From Puniceicoccaceae bacterium (GTDB lineage: Bacteria > Verrucomicrobiota > Verrucomicrobiia > Opitutales > Coraliomargaritaceae): a stretch of 7,053 bases of DNA. The stretch's first letter is position 1, and each line of letters begins with the position of its first letter. The stretch covers positions 1 to 7,053 of the forward strand of contig PXBU01000046.1 of NCBI GenBank assembly GCA_003566795.1, in the 5' to 3' direction. Position numbers and translations under genes: made by a program. Positions 1 to 5,211 of the stretch are shown here, in pieces. The notes under the pieces were generated by a model. It did no database searches. It was not told where the DNA came from and saw nothing but the letters and a program-made list of their open reading frames with translations.

Positions 1-628
1 CTATATAAAAAATTTCCTTAGCGGAAAAGTTGATGCCGTCATCTACGTTGTTCGGGATATACAGGCGTGTTCTGCGATTGCGCAGCGAAGTGCTACTACT
101 CGCCACAATCGCATGCCCATTGGGGATATACTCACCCGAGCCGGGATCCTGCGTCCAGTCGGTCGTGGCCTGATCGGGCGGGAAGAGGGTATCGAGCGTC
201 CAGTATTCGGCGATGATGATGCGGTCGCCGCTTTGTACGCCGTCGAGGTTGTCGCCGTTGAGGTCGATGGTGACGCTGTCGGTGGAGTTGGCGGTGATAT
301 CATACCAGCGTCCGTCACGGGCACCATTGGCGAACTTGAGGTAATGCCGATTCAGGCTGCCGGGCTCAAAGGTGAGTGCATCCAGCGGGATCTCACGCAG
401 GTCCGGCTCGCCATCGACTGTGAGGGGCGCACCGTCGGTCACTGTGCGGCGGCTGCCTTCTTTGCGGAAGGGAATGCCGACAATCGTATCCGAATTGGTG
501 AGGCAGGTGATCTTGTTGAAACCCAGTGGATCCGTCATCATCACCTCAGGTGCGGACTTTACCGTGGTGGCGAAAGCCAGCGGGAGGGATACTAGGGTCA
601 GTAGAACGGTAGCAGAGCGTACTCTCAT
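1..628 (-). CDS. Secreted TIGR02597-like family protein, C-terminus cut by window edge
   Basis: The reading frame opens with ATG at 626-628 and stays open for 209 codons to the window edge. Residues 1-20 form a signal peptide: a short basic start (MRVR), a hydrophobic core (TVLLTLVSLPLA) and a likely cleavage after AFA. The mature part begins with a TDPLGF segment near residue 32, then NSDTIVGIPF (residues 45-54), SGDRIIIAEYWTLDTLFP (133-150) and SSSTSLRNRRTRLYIPN (177-193). This order (TDPxG, SDTxVxxPF, GDxxxIxxYWTLxTLFP) is what I remember of the TIGR02597 paralogous family of Verrucomicrobiota, whose function is unknown. I infer export to periplasm, surface or medium. No Shine-Dalgarno motif precedes the ATG. 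The gene appears monocistronic, with nearly 400 bases of non-coding DNA upstream. The family assignment rests on pattern memory, but the frame and signal peptide are clear. Confidence 0.82.
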   Translation of the reverse strand, partial: MRVRSATVLLTLVSLPLAFATTVKSAPEVMMTDPLGFNKITCLTNSDTIVGIPFRKEGSRRTVTDGAPLTVDGEPDLREIPLDALTFEPGSLNRHYLKFANGARDGRWYDITANSTDSVTIDLNGDNLDGVQSGDRIIIAEYWTLDTLFPPDQATTDWTQDPGSGEYIPNGHAIVASSSTSLRNRRTRLYIPNNVDDGINFSAKEIFYI

Positions 629-694
629 AAGATTTTGGATCGTGGTTGATTACCAACGATTCGCAAGCTGGAAATGCCTCAAGGGCCGGGCTGA

Positions 695-720
695 ATCATA
701 GTTTTAATATTTTTTTACAA
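695..720 (-). promoter_or_regulatory. Candidate promoter of the TIGR02597-like gene
   Basis: Read on the minus strand, a good -10 hexamer TATGAT (695-700) lies behind an A/T-only run and a TTGTAA hexamer (715-720). The gap between the two hexamers is only 14 bases, shorter than a standard sigma-70 spacer, so either the -35 is elsewhere or the AT tract acts as an UP-like element. It would give a leader of about 60 bases before the ATG at 628. Confidence 0.25.
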
Positions 721-868
721 GATGATCTGTGGGTTCTTCGCGATTTTTAATGGAAGACGCTACTTCCTCTAAAAAGGTTTGTGTCATGGAGCAGCACTAC
801 AGGTGGGAATTCGGCCTCGGCATTACTGGCATTGTTCTGCCGTAAATTATTCTGCCCTCGGCATGCTG

Positions 869-904
869 CTGCGAGTAGCCCCTCTGTGGAGGAGCTGCTC
901 GCAG
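869..904. repeat. Long inverted repeat, REP-like hairpin
   Basis: The left arm CTGCGAGTAGCCCCTC (869-884) and right arm GAGGAGCTGCTCGCAG (889-904) pair over 16 bases with only two non-Watson-Crick positions (both G-T type) and a four-base TGTG loop. No T-run follows on either strand, so it is not a standard intrinsic terminator. The size, compact loop and GC-rich composition resemble bacterial REP (repetitive extragenic palindrome) units. Whether it is repeated elsewhere in the genome cannot be seen here. Confidence 0.7.
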
Positions 905-932
905 GGCTTTGTCGCGTTGCGGTAATTCGGGG

Positions 933-974
933 GCATCGCCTCGACGGCGACGCTGCCATCCGCAAGCGGAGGCA
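933..974. repeat. Two adjacent small hairpins next to the REP-like palindrome
   Basis: The first pairs GCATCGCC (933-940) with GGCGACGC (946-953) across a TCGAC loop. The second pairs TGCC-TCCG (954-962, with a bulged A at 958) with CGGA-GGCA (967-974) across a CAAG loop. They abut each other and follow the larger palindrome by 28 bases, giving a three-hairpin cluster just past the 3' end of the methyltransferase gene. They could stabilise or help end its transcript, or be part of a composite dispersed repeat. Confidence 0.5.
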
Positions 975-1018
975 CCACGGGGGTGGGACGTCGAATCTTT
1001 GGGGACGCTGTCGCTGCA

Positions 1019-1660
1019 CTAAATTTTGCGATAAATCCCGATGTCGCTATCGCCAAAGTAGGCGATCAGGATGGCATCGACGCCGGCGACTGCATCGAAT
1101 AGTTTGAGCATCATCTCCTGTTCACCCGGCCAGGGGTAGGCGTAGAACACATCCACTTCGGCGATATCGACTTCCTGCAGCGCGTCCCGGTAGACTGGGC
1201 TGCGGTCGAGGTGGTAACCGAAGCTATCGTCCGGCACCACATCGCTGCCTCCCGCAGTTTCATATTCAATAAAGCCCTCCGGGATGTAGCTGGTGCAGAG
1301 GAAGTTGGCTGCGATGGATTGGCTCTGCAGTAGAGCTTGAGCGATGTCGACGAGTCCGGCGCGTAGCTCGATGCCGGTGGCTTCATAGCCTAGCAGTGCG
1401 GCCATCCCGGTGGCCACTCCGAAGCCGCTGCCCCATTCGAGAAATCGCTGCCCCGGCACGAGACCGCGCGCGGTTACCCACTGGAGTGCGGCATAGACTT
1501 GGGCGGGCTCACTCGCGATGTAGCGCGGGTAGCGCTGGTTGAGTTTCTCCGCGTAGAACTGCTCAAAGCGCAACTCGGCTGCATCGATCAGCCGGCGAAC
1601 GGCGTCGGGGAGCTCGTGCTCTGACGAGCTATATTCATACGCTAAGTCGTGATAGGCCAT
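1019..1660 (-). CDS. Class I SAM-dependent methyltransferase, substrate unknown
   Basis: The 213-residue product has a Rossmann-type SAM-binding signature. Motif I is FLEWGSGFG (residues 73-81) with the glycine-rich GxGxG-like loop. The acidic residue ending strand 2 is in GIELR (96-100), and a motif IV-like strand VDVFYAYPWPGE lies at 169-180. The final strands (AILIAYFGDSDIGIYRKI) fit the end of such a fold. The N-terminal 65 residues are helical and charged and might shape the substrate site. I cannot name the substrate: APYP after strand 4 is not the NPPY of N-methylating enzymes. It is soluble, with no signal peptide. The ATG at 1658-1660 lacks a Shine-Dalgarno motif, and an array of 7-bp repeats starts only 17 bases upstream, so its promoter must overlap or lie beyond that array. 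Membership of the superfamily is solid; any specific role is open. Confidence 0.85.
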   Translation of the reverse strand: MAYHDLAYEYSSSEHELPDAVRRLIDAAELRFEQFYAEKLNQRYPRYIASEPAQVYAALQWVTARGLVPGQRFLEWGSGFGVATGMAALLGYEATGIELRAGLVDIAQALLQSQSIAANFLCTSYIPEGFIEYETAGGSDVVPDDSFGYHLDRSPVYRDALQEVDIAEVDVFYAYPWPGEQEMMLKLFDAVAGVDAILIAYFGDSDIGIYRKI

Positions 1661-1676
1661 TTTATTCTATATTCAG

Positions 1677-1711
1677 AAGTCGGAGGTCAGAGAACAGAGA
1701 ACAGAGGTCAG
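1677..1711 (+). repeat. Heptamer repeat array, left (5 units, purine-rich on plus strand)
   Basis: Five consecutive 7-base units: AAGTCGG, AGGTCAG, AGAACAG, AGAACAG, AGGTCAG. The consensus is close to AGGTCAG/AGAACAG. The array ends 17 bases from the methyltransferase start codon. The same type of unit occurs in the opposite orientation at 1793-1834. Confidence 0.75.
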
Positions 1712-1792
1712 ATTTCGAAGTTAAACGTCTTGCGTAAGATTTGTTAATCGTCGTTTTCACGAAGCACGAAATCGCATGATTATCTGGTAATC
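1712..1792. other. Spacer between the opposed heptamer arrays
   Basis: An 81-base AT-richer segment enclosed by the two arrays. It contains CACGAA twice, 7 bases apart (1759-1764 and 1766-1771, inside TTCACGAAGCACGAAA). No gene or clear promoter is visible, although the methyltransferase promoter would be expected in or near this segment. Confidence 0.4.
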
Positions 1793-1834
1793 AACCTCTG
1801 ACCACTGACCTCTGTCCTCCGTCCTCTGTCTTCT
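1793..1834 (-). repeat. Heptamer repeat array, right (6 units, purine-rich on minus strand)
   Basis: Six consecutive 7-base units on the plus strand: AACCTCT, GACCACT, GACCTCT, GTCCTCC, GTCCTCT, GTCTTCT. The reverse complement reads AGAGGTC/AGAGGAC-type units, the same family as the left array but inverted. The two arrays can pair as the imperfect arms of a large hairpin with an 81-base loop. The array ends 11 bases from the stop codon of the S4-domain gene. Confidence 0.75.
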
Positions 1835-1845
1835 CTTCACCAGGC

Positions 1846-2226
1846 TCACTCCTCCGGTCCGATGAGTTTCTGGATATCGCGCCGGTCTTTTTTAGTGGGG
1901 CGCCCTTGTCCTTTATGGGAGAAAAGGCGCGCGTTTTCGCGTTTTTCGCGGGCCGCAGCATATTCGCTTTCGGGTGTCTGGTCGTCGAGGTATTCTGCGA
2001 CCAGCGGGGCACCGATACGTTTTTCAGTCAGAGCCAGCACATGCAGGGTGCGGGTGAGCGCCTTGGTGCGGGCGATGATGGTGTCGCCAACGCGAATCTT
2101 GCTGGCGGGTTTGGCAATCTGGCCATTGACGCGCACGGCCGAGCCGCGGCAGGCATCAGCCGCGTCGGAGCGGGTCTTGTAGACGCGGACCGCCCACAGC
2201 CATTTATCCAGCCTTATCTGGTTCAT
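1846..2226 (-). CDS. hslR: S4-domain RNA-binding protein, Hsp15 (HslR) family
   Basis: The 126-residue product opens with the diagnostic S4 start IRLDKWLWAVRVYKTRS (residues 4-20), then GSAVRVNGQIAKPASKIRVGDTI (28-50). These are the two conserved halves of the S4 RNA-binding fold. A basic, disordered-looking tail ends in GRPTKKDRRDIQKL (108-121), as in Hsp15-type proteins. Length matches the family (E. coli HslR is about 133 residues). The known E. coli relative binds free 50S subunits carrying stalled nascent chains and helps recycle them after heat stress. That role here is an inference from family. The ATG (2224-2226) lies one base after the stop codon of the MalY/PatB-like gene (TAA-C-ATG), so the two are very probably co-transcribed and translationally coupled. 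There is no sequence sign of heat-shock regulation. Confidence 0.88.
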   Translation of the reverse strand: MNQIRLDKWLWAVRVYKTRSDAADACRGSAVRVNGQIAKPASKIRVGDTIIARTKALTRTLHVLALTEKRIGAPLVAEYLDDQTPESEYAAAREKRENARLFSHKGQGRPTKKDRRDIQKLIGPEE

Positions 2227-2227
2227 G

Positions 2228-3385
2228 TTAAATGGTCCCGACCGCCTTTTTCATGCGTTGCAATCCTTCCTCCAGTCGGTCGCGGGGGCAGCCGAAATTC
2301 AAGCGCAGATGCTGTGCGCCATCGAAGGGGCTGCCATCGGAGAGGCCCACTCCATGTTGCTCGAAAAAGTGGGCTGGGTGTTTCAGACCGAGTGCGCTGA
2401 CATCGAACCAGGCCAGATAAGTAGCCTGCATGGGGCGGAAGGTGATCTGCGGCAGCTCGCGCTGAATAAAATCATAAACCAGTTCATAGTTCCCGCGCAG
2501 GTAGCGCAGCAGCTCCTGCCGCCAGGCTTCGCCGTGGTTGTAGGCCGCAGCGCAACCGGCATAACCGAAGCAGTTCACCTCGGTGATGATCCCACGGATC
2601 GTCTGCTGAAATTGCTGGCGCAGCTGCGGATTTTCGATGACGGAGAACGCGCAGGCGAGGCCGGGTAGATTGTAGGTCTTACTCGGAGCCATTAAGGTGA
2701 CGGTGCGCTGGGCGATCGCATCGTTGAGCGTTGCCGTCATGGTATGCTGCGCATCCGGGTCAATCACCAGGTCGCAGTGGATCTCGTCGGAGATCAAAAT
2801 CAGGTCATGGCGCTCACAGAAGTCCGCCAGCTCGGTGAGTTCCGCTGCGGTGAAGACCCGACCCACTGGATTATGCGGGCTACAGAGTATCAATAAGCGG
2901 GTATGCGGCTGGATGGCGGCCTCCATTGCCTCGATGTCGAGTGACCAGTGCTCCTGGCTGTCCAGGCAGAGCGGGACTTTGATCAGCTCGCGGCCCGCAT
3001 AGTCGGGTGCACTGAGGAAGGGCGGATACACCGGGGTGGCCGTCATCACCGATTCGGACGCCTGGGTAAAGGCATGGACGCATAAATTGATGGCTGGCAC
3101 CATGCCCGGCAGGAAGTCGAGCCAGGAAGCTCGGGCCTGATACCCATGTTGGCGCTCGAGATAGTTAAGCACGGCTTCGACCGGTGCGGCAAAGGGCTTG
3201 GTGTAGCCGAAGACGCCATGGTCCAAGCGTGCCTGTAGGGCAGCGATAATTTCCGGGGCCGCCGCAAAATCCATATCGGCGACCCAGAGTGGCAGGATAT
3301 CGCGCCCCTGGAATTTGTCCCATTTGAGGCTGCCATAGCCGTTACGTTCCGGGCAGGAATTGAAATTATAGTTAAAATCGGTCAT
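2228..3385 (-). CDS. MalY/PatB family PLP-dependent aminotransferase / cystathionine beta-lyase
   Basis: A fold-type I PLP enzyme of 385 residues from the ATG at 3383-3385. The start MTDFNYNFNSCPERNGYGSL aligns with the usual MalY/PatB beginning, followed by LPLWVADMDF (31-40) and HGVFGYT (56-62), which are family hallmarks. LCSPHNPVGR (168-176) carries the conserved Asn, ISDEIHCDL (198-206) the Asp that contacts the pyridine nitrogen, and APSKTYNLPGL (233-243) the Schiff-base Lys236. The C-terminal LRLNFGCPRDRLEEG holds the carboxylate-binding Arg. The family cleaves cystathionine or cysteine C-S bonds (methionine biosynthesis, sulfur recycling) and some members are also regulators. The exact substrate is not readable. 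A start 12 codons upstream would use TTG (3419-3421) and adds residues unlike the family. It is cytoplasmic, heads an operon with the S4-domain gene and is divergent from secG. Confidence 0.92.
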   Translation of the reverse strand: MTDFNYNFNSCPERNGYGSLKWDKFQGRDILPLWVADMDFAAAPEIIAALQARLDHGVFGYTKPFAAPVEAVLNYLERQHGYQARASWLDFLPGMVPAINLCVHAFTQASESVMTATPVYPPFLSAPDYAGRELIKVPLCLDSQEHWSLDIEAMEAAIQPHTRLLILCSPHNPVGRVFTAAELTELADFCERHDLILISDEIHCDLVIDPDAQHTMTATLNDAIAQRTVTLMAPSKTYNLPGLACAFSVIENPQLRQQFQQTIRGIITEVNCFGYAGCAAAYNHGEAWRQELLRYLRGNYELVYDFIQRELPQITFRPMQATYLAWFDVSALGLKHPAHFFEQHGVGLSDGSPFDGAQHLRLNFGCPRDRLEEGLQRMKKAVGTI

Positions 3386-3420
3386 CTTTTGCGAAGATTC
3401 ACAGGCGCTGGCTGCCTGCA

Positions 3421-3450
3421 ATCTAATTTCTCGCTTGAACTTGTTGTCAG
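3421..3450 (-). promoter_or_regulatory. Weak candidate promoter for the MalY/PatB-hslR operon
   Basis: On the minus strand, CTGACA (3445-3450, five of six bases of the -35 consensus) and a poor -10, TTAGAT (3421-3426), are separated by 18 bases. This leaves a leader of about 30 bases to the ATG at 3385. The -10 matches the consensus at only three positions, so this is tentative. Confidence 0.22.
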
Positions 3451-3474
3451 GGGTGGCACGCTACACCCTTTTTT
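3449..3474 (+). terminator. Hairpin plus T6 in the secG leader (terminator or attenuator-like)
   Basis: AGGGGTG (3449-3455) pairs with CACCCTT (3464-3470) over seven base pairs, one of them G-T, around an eight-base loop, and six T residues occupy 3469-3474. This has the form of a weak intrinsic terminator on the plus strand, 20 bases before the secG ATG. It could attenuate secG or end transcripts arriving from upstream. It may also be chance. Confidence 0.3.
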
Positions 3475-3494
3475 CAATTCCTCCTCATCACATT

Positions 3495-3950
3495 ATGGGC
3501 TCACTTTTAATTAGTCTTCTCACGCTGGTTCTTCTTTTGATCTCAGCTTACATCGTTTTGATTGTGCTGATGCAGCGCACCAGCCAGAGCGGTGGCATGG
3601 GCGCGGCACTCGGTGGCGGTGCAGCTGAATCTGCCTTCGGTTCCGAGACCAACAGCATCCTGATGAAGGGCACGATCTATGGCATCGTGGCCTTTTTCGT
3701 CGTCGCGCTCAGCCTCTACCTGCTCTACCAGTCGGCGGCAGCGGATCGGGTGCAAGAGGTGGATATGGATATGGTGATCCAAGCTGGCGCAGCTGGTGCA
3801 CAGGACGACAGCGCGGACGTGAACCTCCTGCCGGAAAGTGCCGATCAGGGTGGAACCGATGAGGCTTCAACGGGGTCGGACGCACTTGACGCTCAGACGT
3901 CTGATGCCATCGAGTCTGGTATATCCGACGCCCCGCCTGTCACGAATTAA
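3495..3950 (+). CDS. secG: Preprotein translocase subunit SecG
   Basis: SecG is the small non-essential subunit of the SecYEG channel in the inner membrane; it aids SecA-driven export. From the ATG at 3495 the product is 151 residues. Transmembrane helix 1 is at about 3-26 and helix 2 at about 59-79. Between them is the conserved cytoplasmic loop MQRTSQSGGMGAALGGG (26-42) with AFG (47-49), the SecG signature. After helix 2 comes a tail of about 70 residues that is acidic and rich in Ala, Asp, Ser and Gly, clearly longer than the roughly 75-110 residue core of most SecG proteins. An upstream TTG at 3435 would extend the frame by 20 residues, but the ATG places the first helix right at the N-terminus as usual. 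There is no Shine-Dalgarno motif; a hairpin with a T-run lies 20 bases before the start. The stop overlaps the next start (TAATG). Confidence 0.93.
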   Translation: MGSLLISLLTLVLLLISAYIVLIVLMQRTSQSGGMGAALGGGAAESAFGSETNSILMKGTIYGIVAFFVVALSLYLLYQSAAADRVQEVDMDMVIQAGAAGAQDDSADVNLLPESADQGGTDEASTGSDALDAQTSDAIESGISDAPPVTN

Positions 3951-4822
3951 TGCACCGCTTCACGCTTCATAGTAAAAATCTTTGCTTAAGGCCAATCCAC
4001 TGCACTTGTGTCGTGCTTGGCCTTTTTTGCGTCCTGCTCTCCGCCTCGGCCCAACGTCCACCTTCCAGTGAACCCAGGCGCGGGATGGAGCGCATTGATC
4101 AGGCGGAGGGTGAGCAGCGCCTGGAGGCATTCCGCCAGCAGCGATTGGATGGGGACTATGTGTTTGAGTTTCAACTAGAGCACAAGCCCAGGCGCGCGCG
4201 GACGGTCCGTTATGACGGCATCATGTGGGGGACCTGGAACGAGCAGGGTGCCCTGACTCGCTTCAAAGTATTGCCCCATCAGGCGGATGGAACGACAGCG
4301 AATGCGCCGGTGGAGCTGATTGTGCAGAACGGACCTGAGCCCGAGGCATGGATCCGGCGCGATCCGGCGGCAGCGTTTGAACCGGTAGCAGGGGAGGCCC
4401 TTTTCGAACCATTGCTGCCGGGGCTGGTGTATTCCGTTTTTGATCTGCAAATGCCCTTTATTTACTGGGAGGAGTTTATCTATGAGGGGCCCTCGTTGGT
4501 AGGAGTTAGTCGCGTGGGGCAAAATTTTTTGATGCTGCCACCCGCAGAGTCGGAAAGTGCCCGACGGGGCATCAAGGGCGTGCGGGTGACGCTGGACGAT
4601 ACCTACAACGCCCTGTGGCGCGTAGAAGTGGTGCATGAAGATGAAGCGGTGCAGTCCAGATTCGCGGTCGAGAGCTTCAAGAAGGTGCAGGAACAGTATA
4701 TCGTGAAGCGGATCACCCTGACCGATCATTCCAGCAGAGACCGGACGACCTTCGACGTGGTGGAAGCGAGTGTCGGCCTGCGGCTTGATCCTGACCTGTG
4801 GGTGCTATCCACAGAGGATTGA
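3950..4822 (+). CDS. Exported protein, LolA-like / outer-membrane lipoprotein-sorting group (putative)
   Basis: A 290-residue protein whose ATG shares one base with the secG stop (TAATG), implying translational coupling. The N-terminus has a somewhat long basic lead, then a hydrophobic segment CVVLGLFCVLLSASA (20-34) with a probable signal peptidase I site after SASA. There is no lipobox, despite cysteines in the segment. The mature part is beta-rich: alternating strands such as YVFEFQLEHKP (70-80), RTVRYDGIMWGTW (84-96), FIYWEEFIYEGPSLVGVSRVGQNFLMLPP (170-198), GIKGVRVTLDDTYNALWRVEVV (207-228) and YIVKRITLTDHSSRDRTTFDV (250-270). This pattern fits the half-barrel LolA/LolB-like proteins often named outer membrane lipoprotein-sorting protein in Verrucomicrobiota. 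I infer a periplasmic lipid or lipoprotein carrier role. The export signal is well supported, the family only moderately. Confidence 0.72.
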   Translation: MHRFTLHSKNLCLRPIHCTCVVLGLFCVLLSASAQRPPSSEPRRGMERIDQAEGEQRLEAFRQQRLDGDYVFEFQLEHKPRRARTVRYDGIMWGTWNEQGALTRFKVLPHQADGTTANAPVELIVQNGPEPEAWIRRDPAAAFEPVAGEALFEPLLPGLVYSVFDLQMPFIYWEEFIYEGPSLVGVSRVGQNFLMLPPAESESARRGIKGVRVTLDDTYNALWRVEVVHEDEAVQSRFAVESFKKVQEQYIVKRITLTDHSSRDRTTFDVVEASVGLRLDPDLWVLSTED

Positions 4823-4825
4823 GGG

Positions 4826-4880
4826 ATGCGTAGGAGAGGCTTGCCCCTCGACCCGATAGGCCTGTTGGCGACGAGGCATA
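4826..4880. repeat. REP-like intergenic element between convergent genes
   Basis: The core GTAGGAGAGGCTTGCCCCTC (4830-4849) contains GAGAGG (4834-4839) and CCCCTC (4844-4849) around a CTTG loop, with one A-C mismatch. A wider pairing exists between CCTCG (4846-4850) and CGAGG (4872-4876). The GTAGGAG-then-GGCTTGCC layout strongly recalls REP sequences known from Pseudomonas. It lies just past the stop of the LolA-like gene and before the stop of the J-domain gene, the typical convergent 3'-end site for such repeats. No T-run is present. Confidence 0.45.
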
Positions 4881-4911
4881 AACCTGCCGAAAAACATTTC
4901 CGAGCGATCCG

Positions 4912-5181
4912 TTACATGACATGGCCAAACTGCTCCTTCCACCAGTCGCGGGGCTCCTCTTTGGGTGGTTCCTGGTCGAAGCGGATTTTGTAGTTCTGAC
5001 AATAGTCGATCAGAATGGCGTAGGCTGTGTTAATTTGAGCCATCTCTGCATCCGGAGTTCCCGGTTGTCGATCAGGGTGGTGCTCCTTGACCAACTGACG
5101 GTAACGCTGTTGAATCTCACGGATCGACGCGGGACGGTGCAGTTTCAACTGCTCAGCCGCTTTCAAAATGGTTTCCTCCAC
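4912..5181 (-). CDS. Small stand-alone J-domain (DnaJ-like) protein
   Basis: An 89-residue protein that is almost only a J domain. Helix I is about residues 2-13; helix II, IREIQQRYRQLVKEH (20-34), leads into the invariant HPD motif at 35-37. Helix III, MAQINTAYAILIDYCQNY, is followed by a short charged tail with DWWKEQF. J domains stimulate the ATPase of DnaK/Hsp70. The Gly/Phe region, zinc fingers and client-binding domains of full DnaJ are absent, so this is a class III type co-chaperone with an unknown client. The first start is GTG (5179-5181). An alternative is TTG at 5164-5166, preceded by GGAGG with eight bases spacing, an unusually good ribosome-binding site in this window. It would remove five residues without touching the J domain. 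It diverges from the Phd-type antitoxin gene by 30 bases. Confidence 0.85.
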   Translation of the reverse strand: MEETILKAAEQLKLHRPASIREIQQRYRQLVKEHHPDRQPGTPDAEMAQINTAYAILIDYCQNYKIRFDQEPPKEEPRDWWKEQFGHVM

Positions 5182-5205
5182 TAGATAGGCTAGATAGCTA
5201 GATTT
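5181..5205. repeat. Direct repeats of CTAGATAG in the J-domain/antitoxin divergent gap
   Basis: CTAGATAG occurs at 5181-5188 and 5190-5197, with a partial third copy CTAGATTT at 5198-5205. The copies fill nearly all of the 30-base gap between the GTG of the J-domain gene and the ATG of the antitoxin at 5212. Phd/YefM antitoxins bind repeated short sites at their own promoters, so an operator role is plausible but unproven. Confidence 0.4.
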
Positions 5206-5211
5206 TGAAAT

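Larger units (their letters stand above)
629..1018. other. Gene-poor intergenic stretch
   Basis: I find no credible gene between the left-edge gene and the methyltransferase. Short open frames here on both strands give arginine- and serine-rich translations without domain-like features. The part near the left gene (about 690-780) is AT-rich and probably carries its promoter. The part near the methyltransferase (about 850-1015) is GC-rich and packed with inverted repeats, annotated separately. No U-tract terminator follows the methyltransferase stop. Confidence 0.6.

Noticed and set aside
113..595. Open plus-strand frame of 160 codons
   Set aside because: It lies antisense to the signal-peptide-bearing TIGR02597-like gene, whose minus-strand translation shows recognisable family blocks; the plus translation does not.
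752..767. GGAAG-ACGCTA-CTTCC inverted repeat
   Set aside because: Only a 5-bp stem and no T-run on either strand; not enough to call a terminator or operator.
747..1107. Several overlapping open frames on both strands
   Set aside because: Translations are rich in Arg, Ser and Cys with no domain pattern, and they overlap the hairpin cluster or the methyltransferase 3' end.
1906..2668. Plus-strand frames opposite the S4-domain and PLP-enzyme genes
   Set aside because: Both minus-strand genes have clear conserved motifs, so the plus frames are antisense shadows of GC-rich codons.
3386..3421. N-terminal extension of the MalY/PatB-like protein from a TTG codon
   Set aside because: The added 12 residues do not fit the family start, and an ATG at 3383-3385 begins exactly where the family normally does.
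3454..3469. TGGCACG as a sigma-54 -24 element upstream of secG
   Set aside because: The required GC-containing -12 element (TTGC-like) is missing at the right spacing.
3435..3494. N-terminal extension of SecG from a TTG codon
   Set aside because: It would place 20 extra residues before the first membrane helix and overlap the leader hairpin; the ATG at 3495 gives the usual SecG N-terminus.
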